From assembly GCA_029237695.1 (NCBI GenBank), contig CM055265.1, positions 70,343,903 to 70,407,902 on the forward strand: DNA of 64,000 nucleotides, written 5' to 3'. This DNA comes from Conchocele bisecta (Eukaryota; Mollusca; Bivalvia; Lucinida; Thyasiridae). Each line of letters begins with the position of its first letter. Position 1 is the stretch's first letter. A program made the position numbers and the translations under genes. Below are positions 1-11,310 of this stretch, piece after piece. A model generated the notes under the pieces. It saw only the letters and a program-made list of their open reading frames with translations, made no database searches and was not told the origin of the DNA.

Positions 1-719
1 ATATTTATTATATTCTTTTCATGAAATACCACCCGCTCCTCACGGTAGGGCTTCGTCTGCTAGTCTCTATTTCTATTTCTGTACGTGTGGTTGTTACTTG
101 AGAACTGTGGAGCCGTCTGGATGTGACAACTCTGGGGACGAAAATAGCATTTGTTTTGAACGTCCATATGGCACCAACGTGTGTGTTAAGTGACGCCAGG
201 GGTGTGTTGGTTCTACATGGGAGCCGTTTTGCATGCATCACTGGTGTGCCAGGTTCTTCCCAGTTACAATGTACTCCCTGTCCTCTTCCCGCTTCGCTCG
301 CACCGGGACACTCCGCAGAATTACAGGACCGTATTGGACCTGAACAGTGTCCCATTTCGGCACACAATTATACACATCTGTCCGCCTTGCACAAACATAT
401 ATCACATAAAACACTTCAAAATTCTGTCTTTTTGGACTTATATGTCCGGGTATGGAAGGTATTCCAACGCTTAAATATAAGCTAAATGAAAACAAAAAAC
501 AAGAGAAATGTGGCATTTGTGACACGTCGAACGTCTCATTTGTGGCTGTAACTGCAAAAATGGCCTTGTGATATTTGTAGATATTGACACGTCTGATCTT
601 CCTGAAGCCTGACAAGGCTGAACACTATATTGTAAGAGCATTGCGGTGGTTTAATTGACTCGATGGCGAATAACCCCAATTTTCTGTATGCCATGCGTTA
701 CAGACAGAGAATTCGGGTT
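1..719. other. No recognised feature
   Basis: Short overlapping open frames on both strands up to about 125 aa, none recognisable. A GC-richer patch occurs at 270-360. Treated as unclassified intron or intergenic DNA. Confidence 0.5.
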
Positions 720-808
720 AAATGGTGACCAGCGGATATATAGGATAATCTGGGTATACACTGGTCGCACAACCCGTAAGCCCCATTCCTCCAGTGATAG
801 CCACATGT
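720..808. repeat. FB-D half copy
   Basis: Contains CACTGGTCGCACAACCCGTA and AGCCCCATTCCTCCAGTGAT, the right half of family FB-D (defined at 3565). Confidence 0.7.
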
Positions 809-848
809 GTGACTAGTCAAATGGGTATTTGTAACCAGTCTAACCCCT

Positions 849-1641
849 CATATTACGGGGCGCCAGGTGGGACATGGCTCAATTTTGTCAACAAGATTCA
901 TTTTTGTACCTATAAACTTGACAAAAACAAAACAAAATTAAATATATACTGATTTTGTCAACAAAATTCACTTTTGTGCCACAAAACTGAATTCTGTGTC
1001 ACAAAATTCACTTTTGTGCCACAAAACCCAATTCTGTATCCAATTCTGTGTCACAAAATTCAATTCTGTGTCACAAAATTCAATTCTGCATACGTTTCGT
1101 ATACGTATTTGCATACGTTTCGATTCTGTTGCCCAAATATGGCACACATATGTAAGAAGGACTACCATTGGTCAGAAACTGGACTGGAGAAATGGGTCAC
1201 GGTCGCCGATCAGCGATCCAAAATGGCGTCTGAAGAAGTAAGTTTCAGAGAACGCTGGATGAAACACACTTGTTACTGCTTTGTAGCTTAGTGTTGCAAG
1301 GTATTCTTACCAAAATAACTGTCCATAAAGAAGTATAATATTGATATATTGGGTTATATTTTCGCATTGAAATATTTAAACCTGCAAGTGTACTCCACCA
1401 TCTAGTAAAATGGACTAAGACCGATCTCAACCAATCAACGTAGAGATGACATAGACTATCAGTTACGCAAACTAATTTTTGTGGACAAAACTGAATTCTG
1501 TCCCACAAAACTGAATTTTGTATATCAGAATTTTACATAATTGGATTTTGTGATTTTTAGTGTTACAAAACTCAATTTTGTCTGGACAAAATTGATTTTG
1601 TACACATAATTAACCTGTCCTGCATGGCGCCCCGTACATAT
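849..1641. repeat. FB-O foldback with ACGGGGCGCC ends
   Basis: Ends ATTACGGGGCGCCAGGT and TGGCGCCCCGTACATAT are inverted. Inside are many short repeats of the form AATTCTGTGTCACAAAA in both orientations (960-1085, 1470-1610), producing spurious open frames. Single copy in the window. Confidence 0.75.
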
Positions 1642-1902
1642 TAGACAAGCCATGCGATGTTGTATCTTCTGACAACTGCGTTATTTCATGAAATACATTT
1701 ACAAAATTTAACAAATTTTCCATAAATGAAGTCAAACGTTGACATCAATTACAGAGTACATGCGAAATTATATTCCGCATGTACTCTGAAATTTGAGTCA
1801 ACTTCTGAAGTAATTTATGGAAAATATGCCATTTTCTATAAATATATTTCATGAAATATCGCAGATGTCCGTAGGTACAAACTCGCATGGCGTGTCTGAT
1901 AA
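1641..1902. repeat. FB-N foldback, copy 1
   Basis: Inverted ends TTAGACAAGCCATGCGATG and CGCATGGCGTGTCTGATAA; internal arms ATTTCATGAAATA also inverted. A hairpin at 1756-1787 centres it. It abuts FB-O directly. Confidence 0.75.
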
Positions 1903-1934
1903 GTGACTTGAGAAGTAAATACAATTGTGGGATT

Positions 1935-2389
1935 TTTGCATTTGTGACCAGTGTAGAGCCTAATATGTACTGAATTGATGAAATGGGTAGGGGGGTGGGG
2001 GCTGACAGTTGTGACCAGTGTAGAGCATAATATGTACTGAACTGAGGAAATGGGTAGGGGGGTGGGGGGCTGACAGTTGTGACCAGTGTAGAGCCTAATA
2101 TGTACTGAACTGAGGAAATGGGTAGGGGGGGTGGGGGGCTGACAGTTGTGACCAGTGTAGAGCATAATATGCACTCAACTGAGGAAATGGGTAGGGGGTG
2201 GGGGCTGACTGAGTTGTGACCAGTGTAGAGCCTAACATGTACTGAGCTGAGGTTATTGGTGGGGTTGACATTTGTGACCAGTGTATAGGCTAATGTGTAC
2301 TGAACTGAGGTAATGGGTGGGGTGGGGATGACATTCATTTATGACCAGTGTAGAGCCTAATATGTACTGAACTGAGGTTGGAAGTAGTA

Positions 2390-2433
<44 letters not shown>

Positions 2434-3400
2434 GGTGGTGCTGACATTTATGACCAGTGTAGCCTAATATGTACTAAACTGAGGAAATGGGTAGTAGGGG
2501 GGGGGGTGGGGGCTGACATTTGAGATTATGTAGAGCCTAATATAATATGTTAACTGAGCTGAGTAAATGGGTGGAGATTTGTTACCAGTGAGAGCTAAAT
2601 TAATGAACGAGGAAATGGGGGGTGGGGGGGGGTGACATTTGACCGAGTATAGCCTAATATATACTGAACGGAGGAAATGGTAGGAGGGAGACACTTTTGT
2701 GACCAGTGTAGTAGACCTAATACATAACTGAACTGAGGACAATGGGTAAGGAGGGAGACATTTGTGACCATGTAGAGCCTAATATATACTGAACTGAGGA
2801 AATGGGTGGGGGTGACATTTGTAACCAGTGTAAAGGCTAATATGTACTGAACTGAGGAAATGGGTAGTGGGGGTGGGTGACATTTGGGACCAGTATAGCT
2901 CCTAATCTCTAATCTATACTTGAACTGGGGTAAATGACGGGGCGGTGTGTGACATCTGGGACCAGTGTAGCTCTTAATCTGTACTTGCACTGGGGAAATT
3001 GGGGGCGGGGTTGACATTTGGGACCAGTGTATCTCCTAATCTGTACTTGAACTGGGGAAATTGGGGGCGGGGGTGACATTTGGGACCAGTGTATCTCCTA
3101 ATCTGTACTTGAACTGGGGAAATGGGTGGGGGTGACATTTGTGACCTGTGCAGCTGCTAATCTGTGACTGGAGAAATGTGATGTTTTTGTACATCTGTGA
3201 CCAGTATAGCGTCTAATCTTTGACTGGATAAATGGGGATTTTGACATATCTGACCAGTCTAGCGACTGCGCTGTACTTGAACTGGGGACATTCGAGTTTT
3301 GACATGTGTGACCAGTGTAGCTCGGAATATCGACAACTGAAGGTTACAGCATTTTACGGCCAGTCTAGCTCCGAATCTGAAATGCGGCCAGGCTTACCGA
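1935..3400. repeat. G-rich minisatellite, about 66-bp unit
   Basis: About 20 diverged units containing TTGTGACCAGTGTAGAGC, TAATATGTACTGAACTGAGG and AAATGGGTAGGGGGG. Later units lose the G run and shorten. The TGACCAGTGTAG core also occurs in foldback FB-D. Open frames on the minus strand are proline-rich artefacts. Confidence 0.9.
2391..2431. repeat. Poly-G tract of about 41 G
   Basis: Uninterrupted G run inside the minisatellite, flanked by GGTGGTGGTG. Strong G-quadruplex potential; the length is probably unreliable. Confidence 0.9.
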
Positions 3401-3564
3401 TCATGCAACTCCCTATACTACATCATAATACGGATTTTAGCGAATGCTAGATGCATATCGGCTGATTCACTGATTAACTGGCGAAAAGGGCAGACCCTGT
3501 TCAGACTGCGCGAATGCACAGGATGGACTGTGTCTGCACTTGTCACAAATACCACAAACTCAAA

Positions 3565-3787
3565 TGTGGCCGTGACTGGAGAAATGGGGCTTATGGGATT
3601 TATGACCAGTGTAGCTTCTGATCAAAAAGCCTGATAACGATATGTAATACTGGTTAGAACGACGGGTGTTTCATTGATAGAATGGTGAACTGTGCAGATC
3701 CTGATCAGACTGTGCCGATGCACAGGCTGATCTGGATATACACTGGTCACAAAATCCATAAGCGCCCTTTCTCCAGTCACAGCCACA
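3565..3787. repeat. FB-D foldback, near full
   Basis: Defines FB-D: left end TGTGGCTGTGACTGGAGAAA then GGGGCTTATGGGATTTATGA, right end CACTGGTCACAAAATCCATA then AGCCACA; centre is an inverted pair around GATCAGACTGTGC. The two arms are complementary, as in a MITE of foldback type. Confidence 0.8.
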
Positions 3788-4298
3788 ATTTCGATAAGTG
3801 CTTTTAGTAATACGGCACTATTATGTAATATACGCTCAATATGTTCATTAGCGGCAAGTGTCTCCAGGCGATTTTTTCACTCAGATGTCAATTTATACTG
3901 TCAGTCTTGTGCGGAGAACATTACAGTTTGACACGCTGCCTCCACATCCACAGGTAGTAATCAAAGATTATTGAAGAACGGTTCATAGTTCGGTGTTTTA
4001 TGATTATTTCGGTATATCTGGTGGTTTGTGTGCATTGTTACCAACATACAATTTACGTCACCTCCCGCGAATTACACGTATAACTCGCTTTACATTTTGA
4101 CAGTATAAAAGGGTCCGGAAAGTTCGGAACGGTGAATGTGTCGATAATTGGCGATTTCTGTCGTGTATCACTTGAGCATTATTAGTAGTTGCACAAAACT
4201 ATGTAAACTACCCAAAACCAACGAAATCCACCAAAATCTATCCAAATCCACCAAAATACCCATATGACACCAACAAACTGACCATCTGTTCAAACACC

Positions 4299-4468
4299 AG
4301 GGGCCCGTTTCACTAAACTTCGTGCGACTAAAATGTTCGAAGTGCAAATGTAGGATCGTCTGAAAATTTCAATTGATGCATTTACATTTATTGAGCATAG
4401 GCTGCATATGCCTCAAAGTATACTTTGCTAGAAAAGTATACTTTGCAATGTTGGTGAAATAGGCTACT
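4299..4468. repeat. Chimaera of FB-B and FB-C halves
   Basis: Starts as FB-B (GGGGCCCGTTTCACTAAACT ... GAGCATAGGCTGCATATGC) and switches at about 4410 to FB-C (CTCAAAGTATACTTTGCTAG ... GGTGAAATAGGCTAC). It looks like a template switch or nested insertion with deletion. Confidence 0.75.
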
Positions 4469-4989
4469 GATCATCCTTTGATTCAAAGATAATTTCTTCG
4501 TAATTGTGATGGAATATAGTATATATAACATATAATAAGTATCCGTTGGATAAAAAATGTCCTACATGCGTTTCTTTTCTATTTTGGCGAGTTTTGTTCT
4601 CAGTATCGAATACATCCAAATGTAGACCGTGTATTGAGCATGCTGCCAGCCACCGTGACGAACGAAGGGCTCACCGGTACCGAAACAATAAAAGCGACGT
4701 ACGCGTGTTTGGCCTGTTTTTAACTTCGGAAACACAGATCTTACTGCTGTGCTACACGCGACGACTCCTCTTTAAGAAATTTCCAAATATGGACGCAACG
4801 GCCGTCAAAAAAAACTATGCATCTATATAGATGATTTAAAATTAAAATATTTGTGTTGACGTAATTTAAGGTAAGTATCGCAGATATTGGAAATAATTTC
4901 CTTTGAAAATCTTCATACAATCTAAAGCCTCATAAATGTATAGTGATTATCACAAGGACGTGTTTTGTTTGTTTCTATAGATATAGTAC
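4469..4989. other. Unrecognised stretch with one 94-codon frame
   Basis: An open frame at 4546-4830 (plus) starts with TTG and begins DKKCPTCVSFLFW; I recognise no domain and no flanking splice sites that would make it an exon. A 40-bp segment at 4470-4510 (CATCCTTTGATT) recurs at 11584. Confidence 0.3.
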
Positions 4990-5117
4990 TTATAGGTTGC
5001 TATTTGTTTTCTGTATGTGGATATTTGCACGAGCTACGTAGCATGCGATATTGCGTGACTTTAGTCGGAACGGGTGGCATATATGCACATACAAATCAAA
5101 TAAGATTGTTATGATAT
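4990..5117. repeat. FB-J foldback, copy 1
   Basis: Inverted arms TGTATGTGGATATTTGCAC and CATATATGCACATACAAAT, followed by ATATGTAAATCACTC as in copy 2 at 13357. Confidence 0.7.
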
Positions 5118-5157
5118 ATGTAAATCACTCACAACTACAATGAAATGGAATGGTGCT

Positions 5158-5573
5158 TAACCAAGGTGTATGATCACGTGGTACTAACAACAAAAACAAG
5201 TACTGAAACTTCCAGAATCCATCTGATTCAAAGTACGTATTCTTATATATTGTCCTTATTATGTAACGGATTTTTTGATGAAATATGGCGCATCAAACGC
5301 GTCTTGTTAAGCTGCATTTGGTGGTCTTTGTATTTTCGCCCAAACTTGTGTCGTTTTTGCGAAGAATCGATTTCACGGAAATCGATTCTTCGCAAAAACG
5401 ACACAAGTCTGTGCCGAACTGCCTGGACCACCAAATGCAGCTCATGAAGACGCGTTTGCTGCGCCATATTTCATCAAAATCCGTTGCATATTAGGGACAA
5501 TATCAAATAATACTTACTTTGCAGTGGACCACGTTGTTATTGTTGTAAACACGTGATCATGCACCTTGTTATC
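5158..5573. repeat. FB-I foldback, copy 1
   Basis: Near-perfect palindrome: ends with GTATGATCACGTGGT and ACACGTGATCATGCAC, centre GAAGAATCGATTTC against GAAATCGATTCTTC. Second copy, opposite orientation, at 57857-58287. Confidence 0.85.
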
Positions 5574-6678
5574 ACAAAAGATTATCAATTAGGGCCAATC
5601 AATTTCGATGAAGAAGAAAATAATAGTCAAATAGTTTATTAGATGTGGTAGGCAATCAAATGATTAGGGCAAAATTAAACTATGATAAACAATATAAATG
5701 AGAAATATGTATATACTATAAATGAAGTAAACAAATTACTGATGCCCGGGTTTGGAAGGTCCTCGAGCCTACCCTTCCCAAATATAATATAATAATAACT
5801 GATGATTTAGAAGGAACAGTTTTACAAGGTGAAATGTAATTCTGGCACTGATCAATCTGTTAAAATATTGACAATTTACTTTCCATATATTGTGTTTCAA
5901 TGGCAAGCGAATGTACGTATATAATAAACTTATATGTTTTATTCTCTGATAAAATATCAAGACTATTTGTATTCCTTTCCTGTGCTGGATGCAAGGAAGA
6001 CGCCAGTGAATGAACTATACAGCGAATTTGGATGGTAACTTTCAAGTCGGTTACTTTCGCTCTAGGCAAACGCAGAACATTGATTTCGTGTTTGCCGAAT
6101 AACTTTTTTTAGTTAGCAATTTAAAATCTTCGGCTTGTTTTTGCTGTACGTGACAAATCGCAAACTTTCAAAGGAATATTCATTGATCATCCAAATAGTT
6201 CTTCTGGTCCTGATTAACAAACAGCATTTATAGTTTACTAGCGCCCGGCAAGCATAGTTAACGTATGGCTTACTATAAAGTCTATGCTAATTACTGAATC
6301 TAATTGATGCACTAGACCGGGAATTTGTTTTCTTTTAATATCATGACTGCATACATGTACGTCAGAGCTTCATTATTTACACCGGACAATTAGAGACAAT
6401 TTGTGCTCGAAATATGGATGGGACCATTACTCAGTCCAGTGTGTCCACAGTGTGGAGCAATGTAATTATCGCAGCTTTACCGATTATAATGCAGATTCCC
6501 AGCTCCCAGTCGGTTTGATGCGAGACTTACACATTTCCTACTGGTGATGACCAGTACATACATCTTAGAATCTTCAGTAAAGGTCATTTGATTCACGACA
6601 AATATTCATACAAAATAATAATATGTGTCATAAATTATCTTTTCGAGCCGAACATCAGTAGACAACTGCCTTCATCTG
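5574..6678. other. AT-rich stretch, no gene recognised
   Basis: Only short frames (up to 69 aa). The segment GCCCGGGTTTGGAAGGTCCT at 5743 recurs at 16046. No further structure was found. Confidence 0.4.
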
Positions 6679-6768
6679 GGCTCAAAACCTCTGTTAGCTT
6701 AACAGACTGTTAAATCCTTAGCAATGCTAAGGATTTAACAGTCTGTTAAGCTAACAGAAGCTTTGAGC
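6679..6768. repeat. Perfect hairpin CTGTTAGCTTAACAGAC
   Basis: Arms CTCTGTTAGCTTAACAGACT and its complement pair over about 40 bp around AGCAATGCT; flanks GGGCTCAAAACC and GCTTTGAGC extend the pairing. Confidence 0.8.
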
Positions 6769-7741
6769 AACAGGGCCCTGACTGTTTCGTTCTCATGAAT
6801 AAATCATTCCCAATTTTCGATGACAAATGTACTTCATAGTTTGATATTTGAAGGATTGTACAATTGCATAACAATAATGTAAACGTGTGTATCCAGATAC
6901 TGTGCGTATAAATGTGTCCCACGTGGTGGGTGAAATGTACTGTTGAAAACTTCAGGACGCTACGATGAACATTGGAATCAGAAATCGAAATATATTACAA
7001 ATTATCTGGTATTCAATAAATTTATACGAATTGTGAGTTTACAATGACACGTATAATAAATACACAGGTACATATATTACACATGTAGACAGGACAGAGT
7101 CAACGGAATTTATTAAGCAAGTCTGAGGTTGACTTTACATAACGTCTGAAAATATCATTTACTGAAAATATTATTTACCTGCGACGTTTGCCGTTGTAAC
7201 AAATTGTCATTGTTCCTTATACTATTTATAAATTAAATATAAATTTCCTTCATATAAAATGCTTAGTATTTCACATATGCATTCCTGTAAGGCTTTACTA
7301 CCATTCTGCGCCAAATCCACGACCCTCAACCCCCGCTGATCCCAAGGTCAAATACTTAGTCTCTTTACAAAACTTAACATCAGAGAAATATGTTATACTT
7401 TCTATTTCCTTATATATTTAGGGACACATGGGCAACGTATTCCGTAAGCCTAGCTTACTGACAAATCTAGTTATTAATAATAGTATACATGTACTGGATA
7501 AATATGTGCATTGTGATGAAACAAAGAGAACTTTCTGTGTGAGTACAACTGTAACGAAAACGTCACGACTCATGCGGTCCGCTGTCCTCAAATATTAATA
7601 ACGACGACATTACGTACATCATGTCAAACCAACGTCGCTGCGACACAATGACGTCATATGGGTATCTGTGTTGGTCTATATAGATGGTTTATCAGTTGAA
7701 TACAACATTGGAGGTTTTTGCTTGGCGCGTCACATAATTAT
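6769..7741. other. AT-rich stretch, no gene recognised
   Basis: No open frame above 60 codons and no repeat shared with the rest of the window was seen. Confidence 0.4.
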
Positions 7742-8152
7742 ATAATTCCAGCACAAAAATATTTACACAATTCCTTAACATTTGATTGGTCCGTTGCAAG
7801 TCTCCGTCCAAAATTTATATCCCAGTAAACTCCATGCCGAACTACTTTCCGTAACCGTCAGGCGCAGTTAAAATAATTCTTAAGAAAACGGAAAATAAAC
7901 ACATTTTCTTGATGAATTTATTTAAAATGCTGGAATTATAAGGAATGAATGGCCTTTTTGTGGAATTTATCGGGGATATAAACTTGGAAAAGTCGCGGGA
8001 ATACTGGACGAGGCCTTAAACAAATTACAATTTTCGAAAAAATAATTATATTTTTTCGAAAATTGTAATTTTTTATCGCTTCGTCCAGTATTCCCGCGAC
8101 TTTTCCAAGTTTATACCACGATAAATTCCACAAAAAGGCCATTCATTCCTAT
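7742..8152 (-). repeat. FB-A composite foldback, copy 1
   Basis: Defines FB-A: a tail of about 198 bp with inverted ends ATAATTCCAGCA (7742-7939) fused to a long palindrome with ends AGGAATGAATGGCC (7940-8152). The palindrome contains GTCGCGGGAATACTGGACGA in both arms and an A/T-rich loop of TTCGAAAA. Here the tail precedes the head (minus orientation). Confidence 0.9.
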
Positions 8153-8257
8153 AGTGAATACTGTCTCGTTGATGACAGGATACAGTATATATGTTATTTT
8201 GGACTGTTAATTTCCTGATATATACGGAGCCCCGCAGAGGACATGGATTTTTTTTAT

Positions 8258-8607
8258 TAATTCGTTCCCACGAAATAACAATTCGTTCCCTCAATTTAAC
8301 AATTCGTTCCCTCGATATAACAATTCGATCACACGAATTAAAAATTCGTTCCCTTGAATAAACAATTCGTTCCCACGAAATGACAATTTGTTCCCTCAAT
8401 TTAACAATTCATTCCCTCGAATTGACAACTCGTTCCCACGATATAACAATTCGTTCCCACGAATTAACAATTCGTTCCCCGTGGGAACGAATTATTATTT
8501 CGTGGGAACGAATTGTTAAATTGAGAGAACGAATTATTAATTAGTTGGAACGAATTGTTAAACTGAGGGAACGAATTGTTAGTTCGTGGGAACGAATTAA
8601 TAATACA
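8258..8607. repeat. Inverted tandem array of AATTCGTTCCC units
   Basis: About ten 20-bp units of AACAATTCGTTCCCACGAAT type run forward (8268-8480), then about six run in reverse (8480-8605). Outer arms CGGAGCCCCGCAG and CTGCGGATCTCCG (8225 and 8625) extend the palindrome. It resembles a hairpin array; three further units lie at 49557. Confidence 0.85.
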
Positions 8608-8671
8608 AAGAATTATACATACGTTCCCTGCGGATCTCCGTAGGTACATATTCCATCATATTTACGAAGCT

Positions 8672-8926
8672 GGGGCCCGTTTCACTAAACTTCTTACGAC
8701 TACATGTTTGATGTTCATGTAAAATGTTCATAAGCGCAAATTTAGGATCGTCTAGACATTTCAATTGATGGATTTACATGTATTGAGCATAGGCTGCATA
8801 TGCAGCCTATGCTCAATAAATGTAAATCCAATAATTGTTTACAAGAAAACAGTGTTGCTGTACAAACTAGCATAATTTTGCACTTACGAACATTTTAGTC
8901 GTACAAAGTTTAGTGAAACGGCCCCT
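8672..8926. repeat. FB-B foldback, copy 1
   Basis: Defines FB-B: ends GGGGCCCGTTTCACTAAACT and AGTTTAGTGAAACGGCCCC, subterminal ACGACTAAAATGTTCGTAAG, centre GAGCATAGGCTGCATATGCA palindrome. Confidence 0.9.
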
Positions 8927-9007
8927 AGTTATCTTTGAATCAAAGGATGATATGGTATAAAACGTTACCTTAATGTTCGTCAATGTGCGGAGATGAAACG
9001 AACACCA

Positions 9008-9237
9008 GGGGCCCGTTTCACTAAACTTCGTACGACTAAAATGTTTGTAAGTGCACATTTAGTATCGTCTAGAAATTTCAATTGTATGGATTTACATTTA
9101 TTGAGCATATGCTGCATATGCTCAATACATGTAAATTCAATAATTGTTTACAAGAAAACATAATGTGAAATTTACAGAATGTCATAATTGTGCACATACG
9201 AACATTTTAGTCGTACGAAGTTTAGTGAAACGGCCCC
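9008..9237. repeat. FB-B foldback, copy 2
   Basis: Complete copy, 230 bp, with both GGGGCC ends and a shortened centre (GAGCATATGCTGCATATGCTC). Confidence 0.9.
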
Positions 9238-9455
9238 ATGGAACGTAAAGTCTCTATGCGGGGTTGAAACGAAGGAACAAGTATTTACTTTCTCAATCTT
9301 CGTTTCTAAGCGATACCGAATGAACGAATTGTATTACTATAAATGTTCGTCTTTACGTGGCGTAGGAACCGACAGAACACACTTTAATGTTTTTGATTTC
9401 GTTGTACGTTAAACAATTAAGAAGGAACCACAATGTATTAGGTTCTTACAGATCT
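9238..9455. other. Spacer between FB-B copies
   Basis: No recognised feature; one 74-codon open frame overlaps the preceding repeat. Confidence 0.3.
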
Positions 9456-9811
9456 GGGGCCCGTTTCACAAAACTTCGTACTACTAAAATGTTCGTAAGT
9501 GTATATGCAGCCTATGCTCAATATATGTAAATCCATGTATTGGAATTTCCAGACGATCCTAAATTTGCATATACGAACAGTTTAGTCGTAGGAGGTTTTG
9601 TGTAACGGCCCCTAAAATGTTCGTAAGTGCAAAAGTATGATAGGCTGTAAATTTCACATTAACAATGTTTTGGATTTACATTTATTGAGCATAGCCTGAA
9701 TATGCAGCATTTGCTCAATAAATGTAAATACATCAATTGCAATTTCCAAACGATCCTAAATTTGCACTTACGAACATTGTATTTGTACGAAGTTTAATGA
9801 AACGGCTCCTG
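9456..9811. repeat. Two overlapping FB-B copies
   Basis: Copy 3 (9456-9612) and copy 4 (about 9611-9811) share a CGGCCCCTAAAATG junction, so four FB-B copies sit within 1.15 kb, suggesting preferential insertion into its own family. Confidence 0.8.
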
Positions 9812-9943
9812 GTCCCGAAATAGCCATGGTATCTTAGAGACATTGACACAATCAGTCGTAAAGACATTGCAGTAATTATGCCTATATCGGTGTAGGTACA
9901 AACGTTCTTACTCGCAAACAACGTTTTATCTTCCGTGCTTAAA

Positions 9944-10193
9944 TGTGGCAGTGACTGGAGAAATGGGGCTTATGGCACTAAATGTTTGTTATGATCAGTG
10001 TAGCTCCTGATGAAATAGCACACTTCTGTAGCCGGATAACGATTTATTACGCGTGTTCGAAGCATGCCGTGTGTTTCATTGATGGATTTTGCGACCAGTG
10101 TAGATCCAGATCAGCCTGTGCATTCGCACAGGCTGATCTTGATCTACACTGGTTGCAAAATATGTAAGCTCCATTTCTCCAGTCACATCCACA
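9944..10193. repeat. FB-D foldback
   Basis: Full-length copy with a strong central palindrome around GATCAGCCTGTGC. Confidence 0.8.
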
Positions 10194-10806
10194 AATGTGC
10201 AAATGAGCCAAATTAATGCATACCACTGGCGTAATAATACTCAATAAACTGTTGCAATAAACATATTACTTGTGCTAGCTATTATCTCCCTTGGCGGCAC
10301 CGATTACAGGGCCTCATCTTCAATCGGCGGACTGTTTTCACACTGGCTGTCCGTCCATTTGTCCGTCTGTTCGAGCGCATGAGAGGGCACTTGTTGGGTA
10401 CTGAAAACAATAGGTAACTAAATTATTGGATTTACAAGTAAAATAAATACCCAACAAGTGCCATCTCGTACAAACGTCCGTCTATACGTCCGTTCGTCCA
10501 ACTACTTCTGTCTGTTCGTCCGGATATTCGTTTGCGGACGGTATCTTTGCTTTCAATTGACCCATTTACTCCAAGCCTGTTACATGTGTACTTACACATA
10601 CATGTATTGCTCCATATTGACAGCATACATGTACAGGTCAAAGTTGAAAATGAGCCCGGTTAGAATTTACTTACACCCAGTTATTTAAAAAAAAAAAAAA
10701 TATTCTTGCATGCAAATGTGCAAATAAGCAGAGTATTGCGTAGCGTAGCGGGATTAAATGAAAAAAATCTACTTGCATCTAAAAAAAATGTTTTGCATTT
10801 AACCAA
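10194..10806. other. Repeat-like stretch with GTCCGTC runs
   Basis: Contains CCGTCCATTTGTCCGTCTGT-type sequence and an inverted pair CCAACAAGTGCC (10390 and 10452). No gene is recognised. Confidence 0.4.
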
Positions 10807-11098
10807 CCATCCGCACAGTCTGCTCAGGATTTGCACCGTTCGCCATTCCATCCATAAAACACCCGTCATCCTTTCGCAAACAACATAGATTGTTATCACG
10901 TTATATGAGTGTTGTATTTGACACTGGCCACAAATCCCATAAGCCCCATTGTGGATGCACAGGCTGGTGTGGATATACGTTGGTTGCAAAACCCAAAGTG
11001 TATGTTGTTACCACTCAGTTGAACCGTCCCGGCGAGACGGTTCAACTGAGTGGTAACAACATACACTTCATAATCTCCATTTCTCCAGTCACAGCCAC
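10807..11098. repeat. Rearranged FB-D with internal hairpin
   Basis: FB-D fragments flank a perfect hairpin at 10998-11068 (GTGTATGTTGTTACCACTCA with its complement). The same arm recurs at 63479-63528. Confidence 0.65.
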
Positions 11099-11237
11099 TG
11101 ATGCGGTCGCATTTATGTAATCACGGCGACATATCTTATATAACTATGACTATTTTGGTAATTGGTTCATGTAGACATACACAACACCCACAATAAAAAG
11201 CACGCCAATGCATTTCAGAATGGTCATATGCCCGATT

Positions 11238-11310
11238 TACAGTGGAACCTCTCTAAACCGGACACCCTGGGGACCTCCCAGGGTGTCCGGTTTAGAGAGG
11301 TTTCACTGTA
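11238..11310. repeat. FB-E pogo-like foldback, hairpin form
   Basis: Defines FB-E: TACAGTGGAACCTCTCTAAA and CCGGACACCCTGGGGACC folding onto its complement ending TTTCACTGTA. The end sequence resembles terminal repeats of pogo/Tc1-type elements, with TA at both borders. About 73 bp. Confidence 0.8.

Noticed and set aside
1745..3017. Proline/threonine-rich proteins on the minus strand
   Set aside because: Translations of the G-rich minisatellite, frame-dependent on repeat length.
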